Positions 1 to 9,541 are shown, counted from the stretch's first letter. The stretch is 15,403 nucleotides of DNA from DATIXD01 sp035518875 (GCA_035518875.1 DATIXD010000334.1:1-15403), one strand, 5' to 3'. The notes: generated from the sequence alone by a model not told the origin. Program-made: numbers and translations.

Positions 1-626
1 GCTGCCGGGGCAGCTGCTACCGGTGCTTCGGCTGGTTTCGGCTTCTCACCGAATTGGATCACGAAACCGGCGTTGACGACCATATCATTGAAATCGTTCT
101 CGTGCTTCCATACCCCGCCGCCGCCTTCATAGTTGTTGCGATAACGAACATCGCCGCGCAGCAGGAAATTGTCGGCGATTTCGTACGTGGCACCAAGGCC
201 TATCTCACCCAGAACGGAAGCGGCACTTGTACCCCCTCCAGTCCTGTGATTGTCACCGACACTCGCTCCACTGGTATTCATGCCACCCACACCAACGACG
301 GCATAGGGCGAGAAAGCACCACGCATGAAGTAATACTGAAGGTCGACGCTACCGCCGGTAAAATCGTAATTCCCGCCGTTCTTTCCGTCCAGACCCTGCC
401 AAAAGCCTCTCACCTCGACATTGAAGTATTCATTGATGATCTTGCCGATACCCATACCCCCGCCCCAGCCATTATGGATATTGCGGTTGCCGCTCGGTTG
501 TACGAAGGTGCCGAACGGCGCCACGTACCAGCGATCATCCAGGAATTCTTCCTCAGCCTGCACTGCCGAGGCAGTCACTGCCAAGCTCGCCAAGCCAAAA
601 ATCAGTAAGTGTTTCTTTTTAAACAT
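1..626 (-). CDS. OmpA-type outer-membrane beta-barrel protein, N-terminal part (cut by window edge)
   Basis: This gene starts with ATG at 626-624 and runs off the left edge, leaving about 208 residues. AGGAG lies 7 bases before the ATG. Residues 1-24 form a clear signal peptide (KKK, hydrophobic core, cleavage after VQA). Next comes about 170 residues of alternating polar and aromatic/glycine-rich segments, such as WYVAPFGTFVQPS, YFNVEVRGFWQGL and FLLRGDVRYRNNY, as in an 8-stranded outer-membrane barrel. The visible end (FVIQFGEKPKPAEAPVAAAPA) is a last strand followed by an Ala/Pro linker. In OmpA-family porins such a linker leads to a peptidoglycan-binding OmpA domain, which would lie outside the window. 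The barrel call is firm; the OmpA domain is inferred from the linker. The protein would sit in the outer membrane in a structural or porin role. Confidence 0.8.
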   Translation of the reverse strand, partial: MFKKKHLLIFGLASLAVTASAVQAEEEFLDDRWYVAPFGTFVQPSGNRNIHNGWGGGMGIGKIINEYFNVEVRGFWQGLDGKNGGNYDFTGGSVDLQYYFMRGAFSPYAVVGVGGMNTSGASVGDNHRTGGGTSAASVLGEIGLGATYEIADNFLLRGDVRYRNNYEGGGGVWKHENDFNDMVVNAGFVIQFGEKPKPAEAPVAAAPA

Positions 627-745
627 AACGCGCTCCTTGTATCAAATAGACAACATCGATTCACCAAACTGGCAACAATTCAATCATAATACAAACCGGC
701 ACACAAGCAAAACTTTTGCGCGATGCGCACGACAGGAAACTGCGG
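627..745. other. Intergenic gap between the pstS-like gene and the omp gene
   Basis: This short gap should hold the promoter of the minus-strand outer-membrane protein gene. The best -10 candidate on the minus strand is TATTATG at 691-685, about 60 bases before the ATG, but no good -35 sits at the right distance. I see no T-tailed hairpin after the PstS-like gene that ends here. Confidence 0.3.
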
Positions 746-750
746 ATGCG

Positions 751-1746
751 TTATCGCAGTTGCGTCAATTGTTGCGGAATCACACTGCTGGGTAGAGGGA
801 TATAACCGGCGCGAGCGACGAGCCGCTGCCCCCGCTCCGACAGCCCCATCCGCAGCCATGCCTCTACCGCGGAAGGCAACGGCCGTCCTGGCGCCTTGTC
901 GATATAAATGTAAAGGTAACGGGCGAGCGGGTAGGTTCCCGCCAGCGCATTCGCCGCGCTGGGGGTTACCCATGGGGCACCCGGCGCGACCGCAAGCGGC
1001 ACGGACCTGACCCCTGGGATCATGTGCCCCAGCCCCACATAGCCGATCGCGTTGAGGGAATTCCCCACCGCCCTAACCAGCGCCGGAGAAGTCGACGAGG
1101 CGAGTGCGGCATTCTTGAAATCTCCGCCGCAAAGCGCCTGCTGCCGAAAATAATCGCGGGTGCCCGAAACCGGCCCAGGGCTGTACACCTGCACGGGGCG
1201 CTCCTGCCATTCCTCCGAGAGTCCCAATTGCCCCCACCGCAGAATATCCTCGCCCGGCCCGCATTTCCGAGCGGACGAAAACACCGCATCGAGCTGCGCC
1301 AGGCTCATACCGCGGATGGGGTTGGCACGATGGACGACGACCATCACGGCATCGACGGCCACTTGCACCGGCGTGGGCTGATACCCCCGCCGCGCAACGA
1401 AGGCGCTCATTTCCGTGGCGTTCATCATGCGGCTCATCGGTGCGAGATGGGCGACCCCGTCCGCCAATGCGGGCGGTGCGGCGAAGGAACCGGAAGACTG
1501 GATACGAACATCGACGCCGGGATGGGCCCGCTTGAAATCTTCCGCCCACAGTTCCATCAAAGGCGCCATCGTTTCCGAGCCGATGCTGGACAAACTGCCC
1601 GCGACGGTCGCGGCTCCTGGATAATCCGGATCCCCTTCCGTTTCAGCGCGCGGGGCGTTAACAACCGAGGCCAGCACCAGGAAGGCAAAAACCCCTTGCC
1701 GCGCACGCCCCGCCCGATCGAGCGCGAACCACTCAAGCAGGCTCAT
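751..1746 (-). CDS. PstS-family (PBP-like) phosphate-type substrate-binding protein
   Basis: A periplasmic binding protein of about 331 residues. I chose the ATG at 1746-1744 because it overlaps the phoR stop as ATGA. A longer in-frame start at 1803 would lie inside phoR. Residues about 12-35 (ARQGVFAFLVLASVVNAPRA) are a signal peptide with no lipobox, so the product is probably soluble in the periplasm. The first domain opens GSLSSIGSETMAPLMELWAE, followed by RIQSSGSF and LAPMSRMM; this is the usual PstS/PBP-like order of ligand loops. SGTRDYFRQ in the middle is the second typical loop, and the C-terminus has YIYIDKAPGRP and a final GYIPLP. The family binds phosphate for the Pst ABC transporter, but no pstC, pstA or pstB is in the window. 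Placement behind phoBR supports phosphate as the ligand. A role as a sensing partner rather than a transporter subunit is possible. Confidence 0.85.
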   Translation of the reverse strand: MSLLEWFALDRAGRARQGVFAFLVLASVVNAPRAETEGDPDYPGAATVAGSLSSIGSETMAPLMELWAEDFKRAHPGVDVRIQSSGSFAAPPALADGVAHLAPMSRMMNATEMSAFVARRGYQPTPVQVAVDAVMVVVHRANPIRGMSLAQLDAVFSSARKCGPGEDILRWGQLGLSEEWQERPVQVYSPGPVSGTRDYFRQQALCGGDFKNAALASSTSPALVRAVGNSLNAIGYVGLGHMIPGVRSVPLAVAPGAPWVTPSAANALAGTYPLARYLYIYIDKAPGRPLPSAVEAWLRMGLSERGQRLVARAGYIPLPSSVIPQQLTQLR

Positions 1747-3056
1747 GGCTCGTCCGAGCCTGTGGCCGGCAGCCGCCGGATCAGGCGTTTTTCGGGAAAA
1801 CAACAGGTGAAACAGCTCCCCCGGCCGAGCTCGCTACTTATTTTAAGCTCCCCATCGTGCCGCGAAACCACATGCTTGACGATCGCCAGACCCAGTCCGG
1901 TGCCCCCCTTGTTGCGAACTTCATCGCCCACCTCGACCCGGTAAAAACGCTCGGTCAGCCGCGGCAAATGCTCCGCTGCGATGCCGGGACCGGTATCCTC
2001 TACATCCAGACACACGCCAACCGCCGGATCCTCGCGCCAACGCACTACCACCCCGCCACCCGCCGGCGTATATTTCAAGGCGTTGACGAGAAGATTGGAA
2101 AACGCACTGCGCAACTCCGAATCCACACCAATGAGATCAACGTCGCTTTCAACCTTCAGTTCGGGCGCGACGCGCGCCTCGTCCAACAGCTTCGCGTCCT
2201 CGCAAATCTCCCAAAGCAGTGCCGGCACATCCACCTGCTTGTGCGGGGGTTGCGGGCAGGATTCCAAGCGCGTCAGCAAAAGCAAGTCGTCGACCAGGTT
2301 TTGCATGCGCGTGGTTTGCTCTTCCATGCTCTTGAACACTCTCAGATAGCGTTCCGGAACGGCCCCATCCGCATCGATCAGCGCTTCCATATAGCCCTTC
2401 AATACCGTCAACGGCGTGCGTAGTTCATGGGAAACATTGGCTACGAAATCACTGCGCACCCGCTCCATGAAGCGCAAGTGACTCACGTCTTGGGCCACCA
2501 AGAGACGCAAGTCCTCGCCATAGGGCACGATGCGAATTTCCAGCTGCACGTTGACCGACGCCGGCGAGGGAACGCTTACCGTGGCCTTGTAATCGCACTG
2601 GCGCAGAAACTGGGTGAATTTTGGATAACGCAAGAGGTTGGAGATTTGCTGGCCGATGTCGCTCTTGCGCAAACCCAGCATGCGCTCGGCCGCCTCGTTG
2701 AACCAGTCGATTTCATCCCTAGGGCCTAGCACCACCGTCGCATCGGGCAAGGCGGCCGTCGCGGTGCGAAAACGCTCCAATATGACGATCAGCCGCTTCT
2801 TGCGGCGTTTGTTGCGGCGTCTCAGGCGGTAGATGAGGAAATAGATTTCCTCCCAGATACCGCCGCCTTCCGGAATCTTGCCGCCCTCACGAAACCAGAC
2901 GAGCAAGCGATTGATGTGAAAAAGATGCCGACCGAGATAAATCAGGCAACATGACCACAAGGCGATGGCGAACTGACTGGTCAGCTTGCCGGCGAACAGG
3001 CCGACGAAAGCCAGCCAAAGCACCCAGTACAGTTCCGAACGCCAGGGGCTGGACAT
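1743..3056 (-). CDS. phoR: Phosphate regulon sensor histidine kinase PhoR
   Basis: A 437-residue inner-membrane histidine kinase that phosphorylates PhoB when phosphate is low. Two hydrophobic segments lie at about residues 9-25 and 28-47 with almost no periplasmic loop, as in PhoR, which senses through Pst/PhoU rather than an outer domain. A basic stretch (RRRNKRRKKR, about 79-88) follows. A PAS domain covers about 92-195. The dimerisation/phosphoacceptor helix has FVANVSHELRTPL with His210. The ATP-binding domain shows the N box (NLLVNALKY, about 321-329), DTGPGIA (about 354) and GGTGLGLAIVKH (about 384-395). The start codon lies 5 bases after the phoB stop and the end overlaps the pstS-like start by ATGA, so the three genes are very likely one operon. 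It is close to the length of E. coli PhoR (431 residues). Confidence 0.95.
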   Translation of the reverse strand: MSSPWRSELYWVLWLAFVGLFAGKLTSQFAIALWSCCLIYLGRHLFHINRLLVWFREGGKIPEGGGIWEEIYFLIYRLRRRNKRRKKRLIVILERFRTATAALPDATVVLGPRDEIDWFNEAAERMLGLRKSDIGQQISNLLRYPKFTQFLRQCDYKATVSVPSPASVNVQLEIRIVPYGEDLRLLVAQDVSHLRFMERVRSDFVANVSHELRTPLTVLKGYMEALIDADGAVPERYLRVFKSMEEQTTRMQNLVDDLLLLTRLESCPQPPHKQVDVPALLWEICEDAKLLDEARVAPELKVESDVDLIGVDSELRSAFSNLLVNALKYTPAGGGVVVRWREDPAVGVCLDVEDTGPGIAAEHLPRLTERFYRVEVGDEVRNKGGTGLGLAIVKHVVSRHDGELKISSELGRGSCFTCCFPEKRLIRRLPATGSDEP

Positions 3057-3061
3057 GGGCC

Positions 3062-3754
3062 TTAGACGTGTTCGGAAAATCGGTAACCGAAGCCGCGCAC
3101 GGTCTGAATCAAATCCTCCCGTCCATGTTCGGCCAGAATCTTACGAAGCCGCCGGATATGGACGTCGACGGTGCGTTCCTCGATATAGGTACTGCGTCCC
3201 CAAACCTGGTCGAGCAGCTGGGTACGACTGTACACCTTGCCGACATGGGTGAGGAAAAACTCCAGCAGCCGATATTCGGTGGGACTGACCGCCAACTCGC
3301 TGTCGCCGACGCTGACCCGGTGCTCGTCATTGTCGAGGGTGACACCGCCCACCAGGATCTTGCCGCCCTTGTCGAATTTGCCGCTGCGCCGCAACACTGC
3401 GCGGACACGGGCGATCAGTTCGCGGGGCGAGAATGGCTTGGTGACGTAATCATCGGTACCCGCATCCAGCCCTCGCACCTTGTCCTCCTCCTCTCCGCGC
3501 GCCGTAACCAGGATGACGGGAATGTCGCCGTGAATCTTGTCCTTCTTCAAACGCTTCGCCCATTCCACGCCGCTCATGCCAGGCAGCATCCAATCGAGTA
3601 GGATCAAATCCGGCACACGCTCGCTCAACAAGATCATGGCCTCTTGCGTATCCGCCGCCGCCTGCACGGAAAAACCGGCCTGCTCCAGCACCATGACCAG
3701 CATTTCGCGGATGGCATGCTCATCTTCGACCACCAAGACGTTGATGTCGGGCAT
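3062..3754 (-). CDS. phoB: Phosphate regulon response regulator PhoB
   Basis: A 230-residue OmpR/PhoB-type response regulator that activates phosphate-starvation genes by binding Pho boxes. The receiver domain (1-120) has the acidic pair D11-E12, phosphoacceptor D54 in LLDWMLPGM, T84 in LVTARGEE and K106 in VTKPFSPREL. The C-terminal winged-helix domain (about 130-228) has the usual LSPTEYRLLEFF-type segment (here VSPTEYRLLEFF) and ends RTVDVHIRRLRKIL, then VRGFGYRF. The ATG at 3754 is preceded by a GAGAG ribosome-binding site. It is the first gene of the phoB-phoR-pstS-like group. Length and all key residues match the family. Confidence 0.96.
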   Translation of the reverse strand: MPDINVLVVEDEHAIREMLVMVLEQAGFSVQAAADTQEAMILLSERVPDLILLDWMLPGMSGVEWAKRLKKDKIHGDIPVILVTARGEEEDKVRGLDAGTDDYVTKPFSPRELIARVRAVLRRSGKFDKGGKILVGGVTLDNDEHRVSVGDSELAVSPTEYRLLEFFLTHVGKVYSRTQLLDQVWGRSTYIEERTVDVHIRRLRKILAEHGREDLIQTVRGFGYRFSEHV

Positions 3755-3792
3755 TGTCAGCTCTCGATTCTTTCCCGGAACTTTCTAATTTT

Positions 3793-3810
3793 AAGCCAGC
3801 AAGATGACAA
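3793..3810 (-). promoter_or_regulatory. Candidate Pho box before phoB
   Basis: On the minus strand this reads TTGTCATCTTGCTGGCTT, two 7-mers (TTGTCAT and CTGGCTT) with 4 bases between. The E. coli PhoB repeat unit is CTGTCAT, so the first arm matches 6 of 7 and the second 5 of 7. It is followed by an AT-rich stretch and lies about 40 bases before the phoB ATG, a sensible place for autoactivation. A single near-match in a short gap is only moderate evidence. Confidence 0.4.
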
Positions 3811-3858
3811 TGTCGTGAAATGCCGGCTCGCCACCGGCCACGCCCGTCACCGGAAAGG

Positions 3859-6438
<2,580 letters not shown>

Positions 6439-6474
6439 TGGTTGATACCTTATATCTGTTCACAATGCCGCATG

Positions 6475-6503
6475 AGTTGGGGGTTGGGCGCCGGGTTTTC
6501 AAG
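6475..6503 (-). promoter_or_regulatory. Sigma-32 (heat-shock) promoter of clpB
   Basis: On the minus strand, CTTGAAA (6503-6497) is followed by a 14-base spacer and CCCCAACT (6482-6475). The RpoH consensus is CTTGAAA, 11-16 bases, CCCCATNT, so the -35 is exact and the -10 differs at one fixed base. Transcription would start near 6468, giving a leader of about 30 bases that contains the AAGG ribosome-binding site. clpB is a classic RpoH target, which supports the call. The -35 lies in the loop of a small GCCGG/CCGGC inverted repeat. Confidence 0.75.
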
Positions 6504-6519
6504 CCGGCCCTCCTGCTTC

Positions 6520-6539
6520 CCTTCACTCCGCGGAGAAGG
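6520..6539. repeat. Near-palindromic intergenic hairpin between the EAL-HDOD gene and clpB
   Basis: CCTTCACTCCGCGGAGAAGG holds the 10-bp palindrome CTCCGCGGAG (6526-6535) flanked by CCTT and AAGG, with a two-base CA bulge. On the minus strand it follows the EAL-HDOD gene and precedes the clpB promoter. It has no T tract, so it is a poor intrinsic terminator. It resembles the dispersed pyrimidine-rich intergenic repeats seen in many proteobacteria; that likeness is from memory. Confidence 0.4.
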
Positions 6540-6612
6540 TTTAGGGATGAGGATTTGCGGCACTCGACGACACATCTGGCTGCTCGATTCGAGTTGACGG
6601 ATTGCTTCACGT

Positions 6613-7821
6613 TCACGCATGCAGGGAAACCGCGGCGTCGTTCGCCCAGGCCACGCTGGTCATGGACGCCCGGCCGATGTCGCTCAAAGACAGGCCCTGA
6701 AACCTTACCGCGTCGAGGTCCCAGGATTCGTAGTCAATCGCGCACCGGAGCGCATCGCCCAGGATTCCCTCGTGATACAGAAGCGCCTGAACAACCGCTT
6801 CCGCCAAGGGAAGTTCATCCAGAACTTCCTGCAGCCGAACATTGGTCAAATGCTCGAGCATGGACATCAGACCGGTGAGAAAAAACTCGTCGACATCTTT
6901 TTGCTTCGCCGAGGAGGCCAGCAACTCACACATTTTGGCCCGCACCAAAGACAGGACCACCAATTCCTTGGGCGTATTGGGGAAACTGGCCAGCGCGACC
7001 AGATTGGCCCAACGCCGCACTTCCCGAAGGCCGAGACAGAGAATCGCGCGCTGAATCGACTCGACTTTGTGGGGCAGACGGAACATAGCGGAATTGTTGA
7101 TATACCGCAGCAACTTGTAACTCAAGCCCATATCCAGCGAGATGGCCTTAGCCAGATCACCGATCTCGATATCCGCACGATTGATTTCGGCCAGCAGGCG
7201 AATAACGGCATGGTGGCCGGTGCCGACGCGCTTACCCTGAACGATATTGGGTTTGCTGAACAAGTAACCTTGAAAGTAATCACAGCCCAGCTCGCGATAG
7301 GCCTCATACTGCTCGCGGGTCTCGACCTTCTCGGCAAGAAACCGGATCGACGATTGTTTCAAGCGCGAAATGTAACGGAGACTGGTTTCATTGCTCAGTT
7401 GGAGGATATCCAGCTTGATGATATGAGCGAGTTCGATCAGCGGCAGCCATGTATCGGAAAGCACGAAATCGTCCAACGCGATCAGGTAACCCTCATGCGC
7501 CAGCTTTCCGACCGTTTGTACCACCGCGTCATCGACTTCAACACTTTCCAGCACCTCGATGACCACCTTATCCTTGGGAAGCAGCATGGCGGTACCGCCC
7601 AACAGGTTTTCGCGGGCGAAATTAATGAATGCCCGATGAGGCCCCACCACCCGTTCGAGGCCTTTTTCCAGCAGGCTATTGACGATCACCTGGTTGCTCA
7701 TTTCGCTGGGCTCGAAATGCTTTAGCCCCCGCCCGCTCGCGTCGCGGAACAACAATTCATACGCGAAAACCTTCAAATCACGGTCGAAAATTTGCTGTCG
7801 GCCGATCAAAAAATCTTGCAT
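6613..7821 (-). CDS. EAL-HDOD domain signalling protein (YuxH/CdgJ type)
   Basis: A 402-residue cytoplasmic protein with no membrane segment. The N-terminal half (about 1-205) is an EAL domain and the C-terminal half (about 200-390) an HDOD domain, the architecture of COG3434. In the EAL half the signature appears as YELLFR in place of EALxR. INFA, IEVLE, ALDDF, IKLD, EKVETREQ and YFQGYLFSKP mark the remaining motif positions. Thus the Glu, Asn, Asp-Asp, Lys, Glu and Gln positions are occupied, but the glycine after DDF is Val and the EAL triplet is ELL. Whether it cleaves cyclic-di-GMP cannot be told by reading. The HDOD half (DIEIGDLAKAISLDMGLSYK and following) is the non-catalytic HD-like output module. 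Proteins of this type affect motility or biofilm in other bacteria. A GAGAG site precedes the ATG at 7821. The gene is separated from clpB by 174 bases, so it probably has its own promoter. Confidence 0.88.
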   Translation of the reverse strand: MQDFLIGRQQIFDRDLKVFAYELLFRDASGRGLKHFEPSEMSNQVIVNSLLEKGLERVVGPHRAFINFARENLLGGTAMLLPKDKVVIEVLESVEVDDAVVQTVGKLAHEGYLIALDDFVLSDTWLPLIELAHIIKLDILQLSNETSLRYISRLKQSSIRFLAEKVETREQYEAYRELGCDYFQGYLFSKPNIVQGKRVGTGHHAVIRLLAEINRADIEIGDLAKAISLDMGLSYKLLRYINNSAMFRLPHKVESIQRAILCLGLREVRRWANLVALASFPNTPKELVVLSLVRAKMCELLASSAKQKDVDEFFLTGLMSMLEHLTNVRLQEVLDELPLAEAVVQALLYHEGILGDALRCAIDYESWDLDAVRFQGLSLSDIGRASMTSVAWANDAAVSLHA

Positions 7822-7960
7822 GGCTTTACTCTCTGCGAATCGTCCCTCGCGCCACAGAACCCAGAATTTAGATCGTCTAAGCCTGCAACCAACACTGGAA
7901 CTTTAGTCGAATTATGGCCAAGTTTTCATATGAATCGTCGCGTCTGTCTGGCTATCCCAC

Positions 7961-7969
7961 TGTGGATAA
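7961..7969 (-). promoter_or_regulatory. DnaA box, exact 9-mer
   Basis: TGTGGATAA on the plus strand, which is TTATCCACA on the minus strand, the strongest DnaA-binding 9-mer known from E. coli. The preceding C is shared with the second exact copy at 8212, so the two share a 10-mer. No initiation gene lies nearby. Confidence 0.5.
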
Positions 7970-8197
7970 ACACAGACCGGGCCACTTGAAAAAAATCCAT
8001 GGGCCACTCTCTGCCTCGATTTCGAAGAGCTCAACCATCCAGCCGACGGCCTTGCCGCCCCATGCGCAGCTCAACGATCGCCTCGATCTTTCAATTACCA
8101 ATCAATCTGTTGGCGGCCCGCCAAGCGCTCAGACCAAGCATTGCTCGCCGTTTGACCGGCATCATCCGCCGCGACGGTCTTAACAGTTCGTCATAGA

Positions 8198-8220
8198 ATA
8201 TCCACAATTTCTGTGGATAA
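8198..8220. promoter_or_regulatory. Head-to-head pair of DnaA-type boxes forming an inverted repeat
   Basis: ATATCCACA (8198-8206, one mismatch to TTATCCACA) faces an exact TGTGGATAA (8212-8220), separated by ATTTC. The inner TATCCACA and TGTGGATA form a perfect 8-bp inverted repeat with a 5-base loop. It lies 80 bases before the ddpX ATG. It could bind DnaA, serve as an operator for ddpX, or fold as a hairpin. Confidence 0.5.
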
Positions 8221-8300
8221 CTTTGTGGGCGGCCTGGTGGCACCTCGGCCGATTTCAGATAATTCAAGGCGTTTCCTCAAACTGAAACCATTTTGAACAG

Positions 8301-8981
8301 ATGTCGGATTCCCCGTATTTCTTCAAACCCTGGTTGCGCCTAATTTGCGCCTGTTTTTTGGGCACCGGCCCGGCGACCACGAACACCGACGGACCGCCGG
8401 TCGAAAAGGGCCCATTCCGCGCCCCCGAACTCGTCGAGCTTAAAGAACTCGATCCCGGCTTGCGCTTCGATGTGCGCTACGCCACCGCCAACAACTTTCT
8501 CGGCCGCTCAGTCTACCCGCAAGCGCGCGTATTCATGCAAAAACCGGCGGCGGCGGCCGTGGTTCGCGCCCATGCCCGACTCAAACCATACGGCTACGGC
8601 CTGTTGATCTTTGACGGCTATCGGCCCTGGACCGTTACCAAGCTGTTTTGGGAATCCGTCTCGAAAGACAAGCGGCCGTTCCTCGCCGATCCCAAGGAAG
8701 GATCGCGCCACAACCGGGGCTGCGCCGTCGACCTGTCACTTTATGATCTGAAGACCGGTCTGGAAGTCGCCATGCCCAGCCAATACGACGAGATGACCGA
8801 ACGGGCCTATCCGGACTACCCGGGCGGCACGGCCGAATCCCGCCGGCTGCGTGGGTTGTTGCGGAAAGTCATGGAAGCGGAGGGCTTTTCGGTGTACAAA
8901 ACCGAATGGTGGCATTTCGATTACAAGAACTGGCGGGAATATGCCATCCTCGATCTTCCCTTTTCGGCGATTAAGCCATAG
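8301..8981 (+). CDS. ddpX: D-alanyl-D-alanine dipeptidase, VanX/DdpX family (peptidase M15D)
   Basis: A 226-residue zinc dipeptidase that hydrolyses D-Ala-D-Ala. The zinc motif is SRHNRGCAVDL (His137, Asp144, the SxHxxGxAxD pattern) with the catalytic Glu and third ligand in TEWWHFDY (Glu202, His205). FDGYRPW (Arg108) is the conserved arginine loop and DVRYATANNFLGRSVY is the usual N-terminal signature. Residues about 11-22 are hydrophobic (WLRLICACFLG), so an export signal, possibly of lipoprotein type with a weak lipobox at Cys18, is likely and would place it in the periplasm or envelope. In Gram-negatives without vancomycin resistance genes such enzymes recycle peptidoglycan-derived dipeptide; no vanH or vanA analogue is next to it, so I would not call it resistance. 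No strong ribosome-binding site precedes the ATG, so the exact start is uncertain. sodC follows after 56 bases. Confidence 0.9.
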   Translation: MSDSPYFFKPWLRLICACFLGTGPATTNTDGPPVEKGPFRAPELVELKELDPGLRFDVRYATANNFLGRSVYPQARVFMQKPAAAAVVRAHARLKPYGYGLLIFDGYRPWTVTKLFWESVSKDKRPFLADPKEGSRHNRGCAVDLSLYDLKTGLEVAMPSQYDEMTERAYPDYPGGTAESRRLRGLLRKVMEAEGFSVYKTEWWHFDYKNWREYAILDLPFSAIKP

Positions 8982-9037
8982 TCTTGCCGCATAAGCGACG
9001 GCGCCCCTATGCCCGGAACAAACGAACGGAGAAAACA

Positions 9038-9541
9038 ATGCGCAGCGTATTTGCTTTGATCGCCGCCTGGTCGCTTGGCTCGCTCGCACAGGCCGATGAA
9101 ATCAATGTGGAAATCCATCAAATCAATAGCCAAGGGGTGGGCCCTGCCATCGGATTCATCCGTGCCGCGGACAGCCCTGCGGGCCTCGTGCTCACCCCCG
9201 ATGTCAAAGGGCTCGCGCCCGGACCGCACGGATTCCACGTGCATGAGTTCGCCAGTTGCGGCCCCGGTGAAAAGGACGGTAAGCCGGCGGCGGGTATGGC
9301 TGCCGGCAACCATTTCGACCCCAAGGGCACGGGCAAGCATGCGGGACCAACCGGGGAAGGACATTTGGGCGATCTGCCGGTGCTCAAGGTCGAAGCCGAC
9401 GGCATTGCACGAGAACCCGTCACCGCCGGAAGGCTTCGCGTCGCCGATCTGAAAGGCCACTCACTGATGATCCATGCCGAGAACGACAATTACGCGGATA
9501 AGCCCGGCGGCGCCCGCATCGCCTGCGGCGCGATCAATTAG
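9038..9541 (+). CDS. sodC: Periplasmic Cu,Zn superoxide dismutase
   Basis: A 167-residue enzyme converting superoxide to hydrogen peroxide and oxygen. I chose the ATG at 9038 because GGAG lies 6 bases upstream and it opens directly into a signal peptide (MRSVFALIAAWSLGSLAQA, cleavage before DEIN). An upstream in-frame ATG at 8984 would add a basic tail before the signal. Copper ligands are His67 and His69 (GFHVHE), bridging His92 (GNHFDP) and His146 (HAEND). Zinc ligands are His101 (KHAGP), His109 and Asp112 (GHLGDLP). Cys74 and Cys163 form the structural disulfide, and Arg160 (GGARIACG) guides substrate. All are present, so it should be active in the periplasm. It probably shares a transcript with ddpX. 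A tandem 9-base repeat (GATCAATTA at 9532-9540 and 9541-9549) spans the stop codon. Confidence 0.96.
   Translation: MRSVFALIAAWSLGSLAQADEINVEIHQINSQGVGPAIGFIRAADSPAGLVLTPDVKGLAPGPHGFHVHEFASCGPGEKDGKPAAGMAAGNHFDPKGTGKHAGPTGEGHLGDLPVLKVEADGIAREPVTAGRLRVADLKGHSLMIHAENDNYADKPGGARIACGAIN

Larger units (their letters stand above)
7822..8300. other. 479-base gap with DnaA-type boxes, no convincing gene
   Basis: The gap separates the divergent EAL-HDOD and ddpX genes and must hold both promoters. Small open frames exist on the plus strand (for example 7914-8183 and 7999-8196), but they have no ribosome-binding sites, overlap one another and look like no family I know. On the minus strand I see only short frames broken by stops. 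Visible signals are a 13-bp inverted repeat TTAGA-TCG-TCTAA at 7868-7880, about 50 bases before the EAL-HDOD start, and the TTATCCACA-type boxes listed separately. Decayed coding sequence in 7990-8190 cannot be excluded. Confidence 0.5.

Noticed and set aside
54..608. Plus-strand frame at the left edge
   Set aside because: It is antisense to the outer-membrane barrel gene, which has a signal peptide, a strong AGGAG site and strand periodicity.
1024..1944. 306-residue plus-strand frame opposite the pstS-like gene and phoR
   Set aside because: The composition is rich in Arg, His and Pro with no motif, and it crosses the junction of two firm minus-strand genes. It is a shadow.
6619..7725. 368-residue plus-strand frame opposite the EAL-HDOD gene
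   Set aside because: It is the antisense of clear EAL and HDOD motifs, with no ribosome-binding site and no recognisable domain.
7914..8196. Small plus-strand frames in the gap before ddpX
   Set aside because: They overlap in different frames, lack ribosome-binding sites and show no family features. They are kept only as part of the gap description.
7822..8300. Chromosomal replication origin
   Set aside because: DnaA boxes are present, but there is no long AT-rich unwinding region and no replication-initiation or partition gene nearby. Reported as a finding about boxes only.
8301..8981. Vancomycin resistance determinant
   Set aside because: The enzyme is VanX-like, but no vanH, vanA or vanRS partner is present, and Gram-negative DdpX-type enzymes recycle cell-wall dipeptides.
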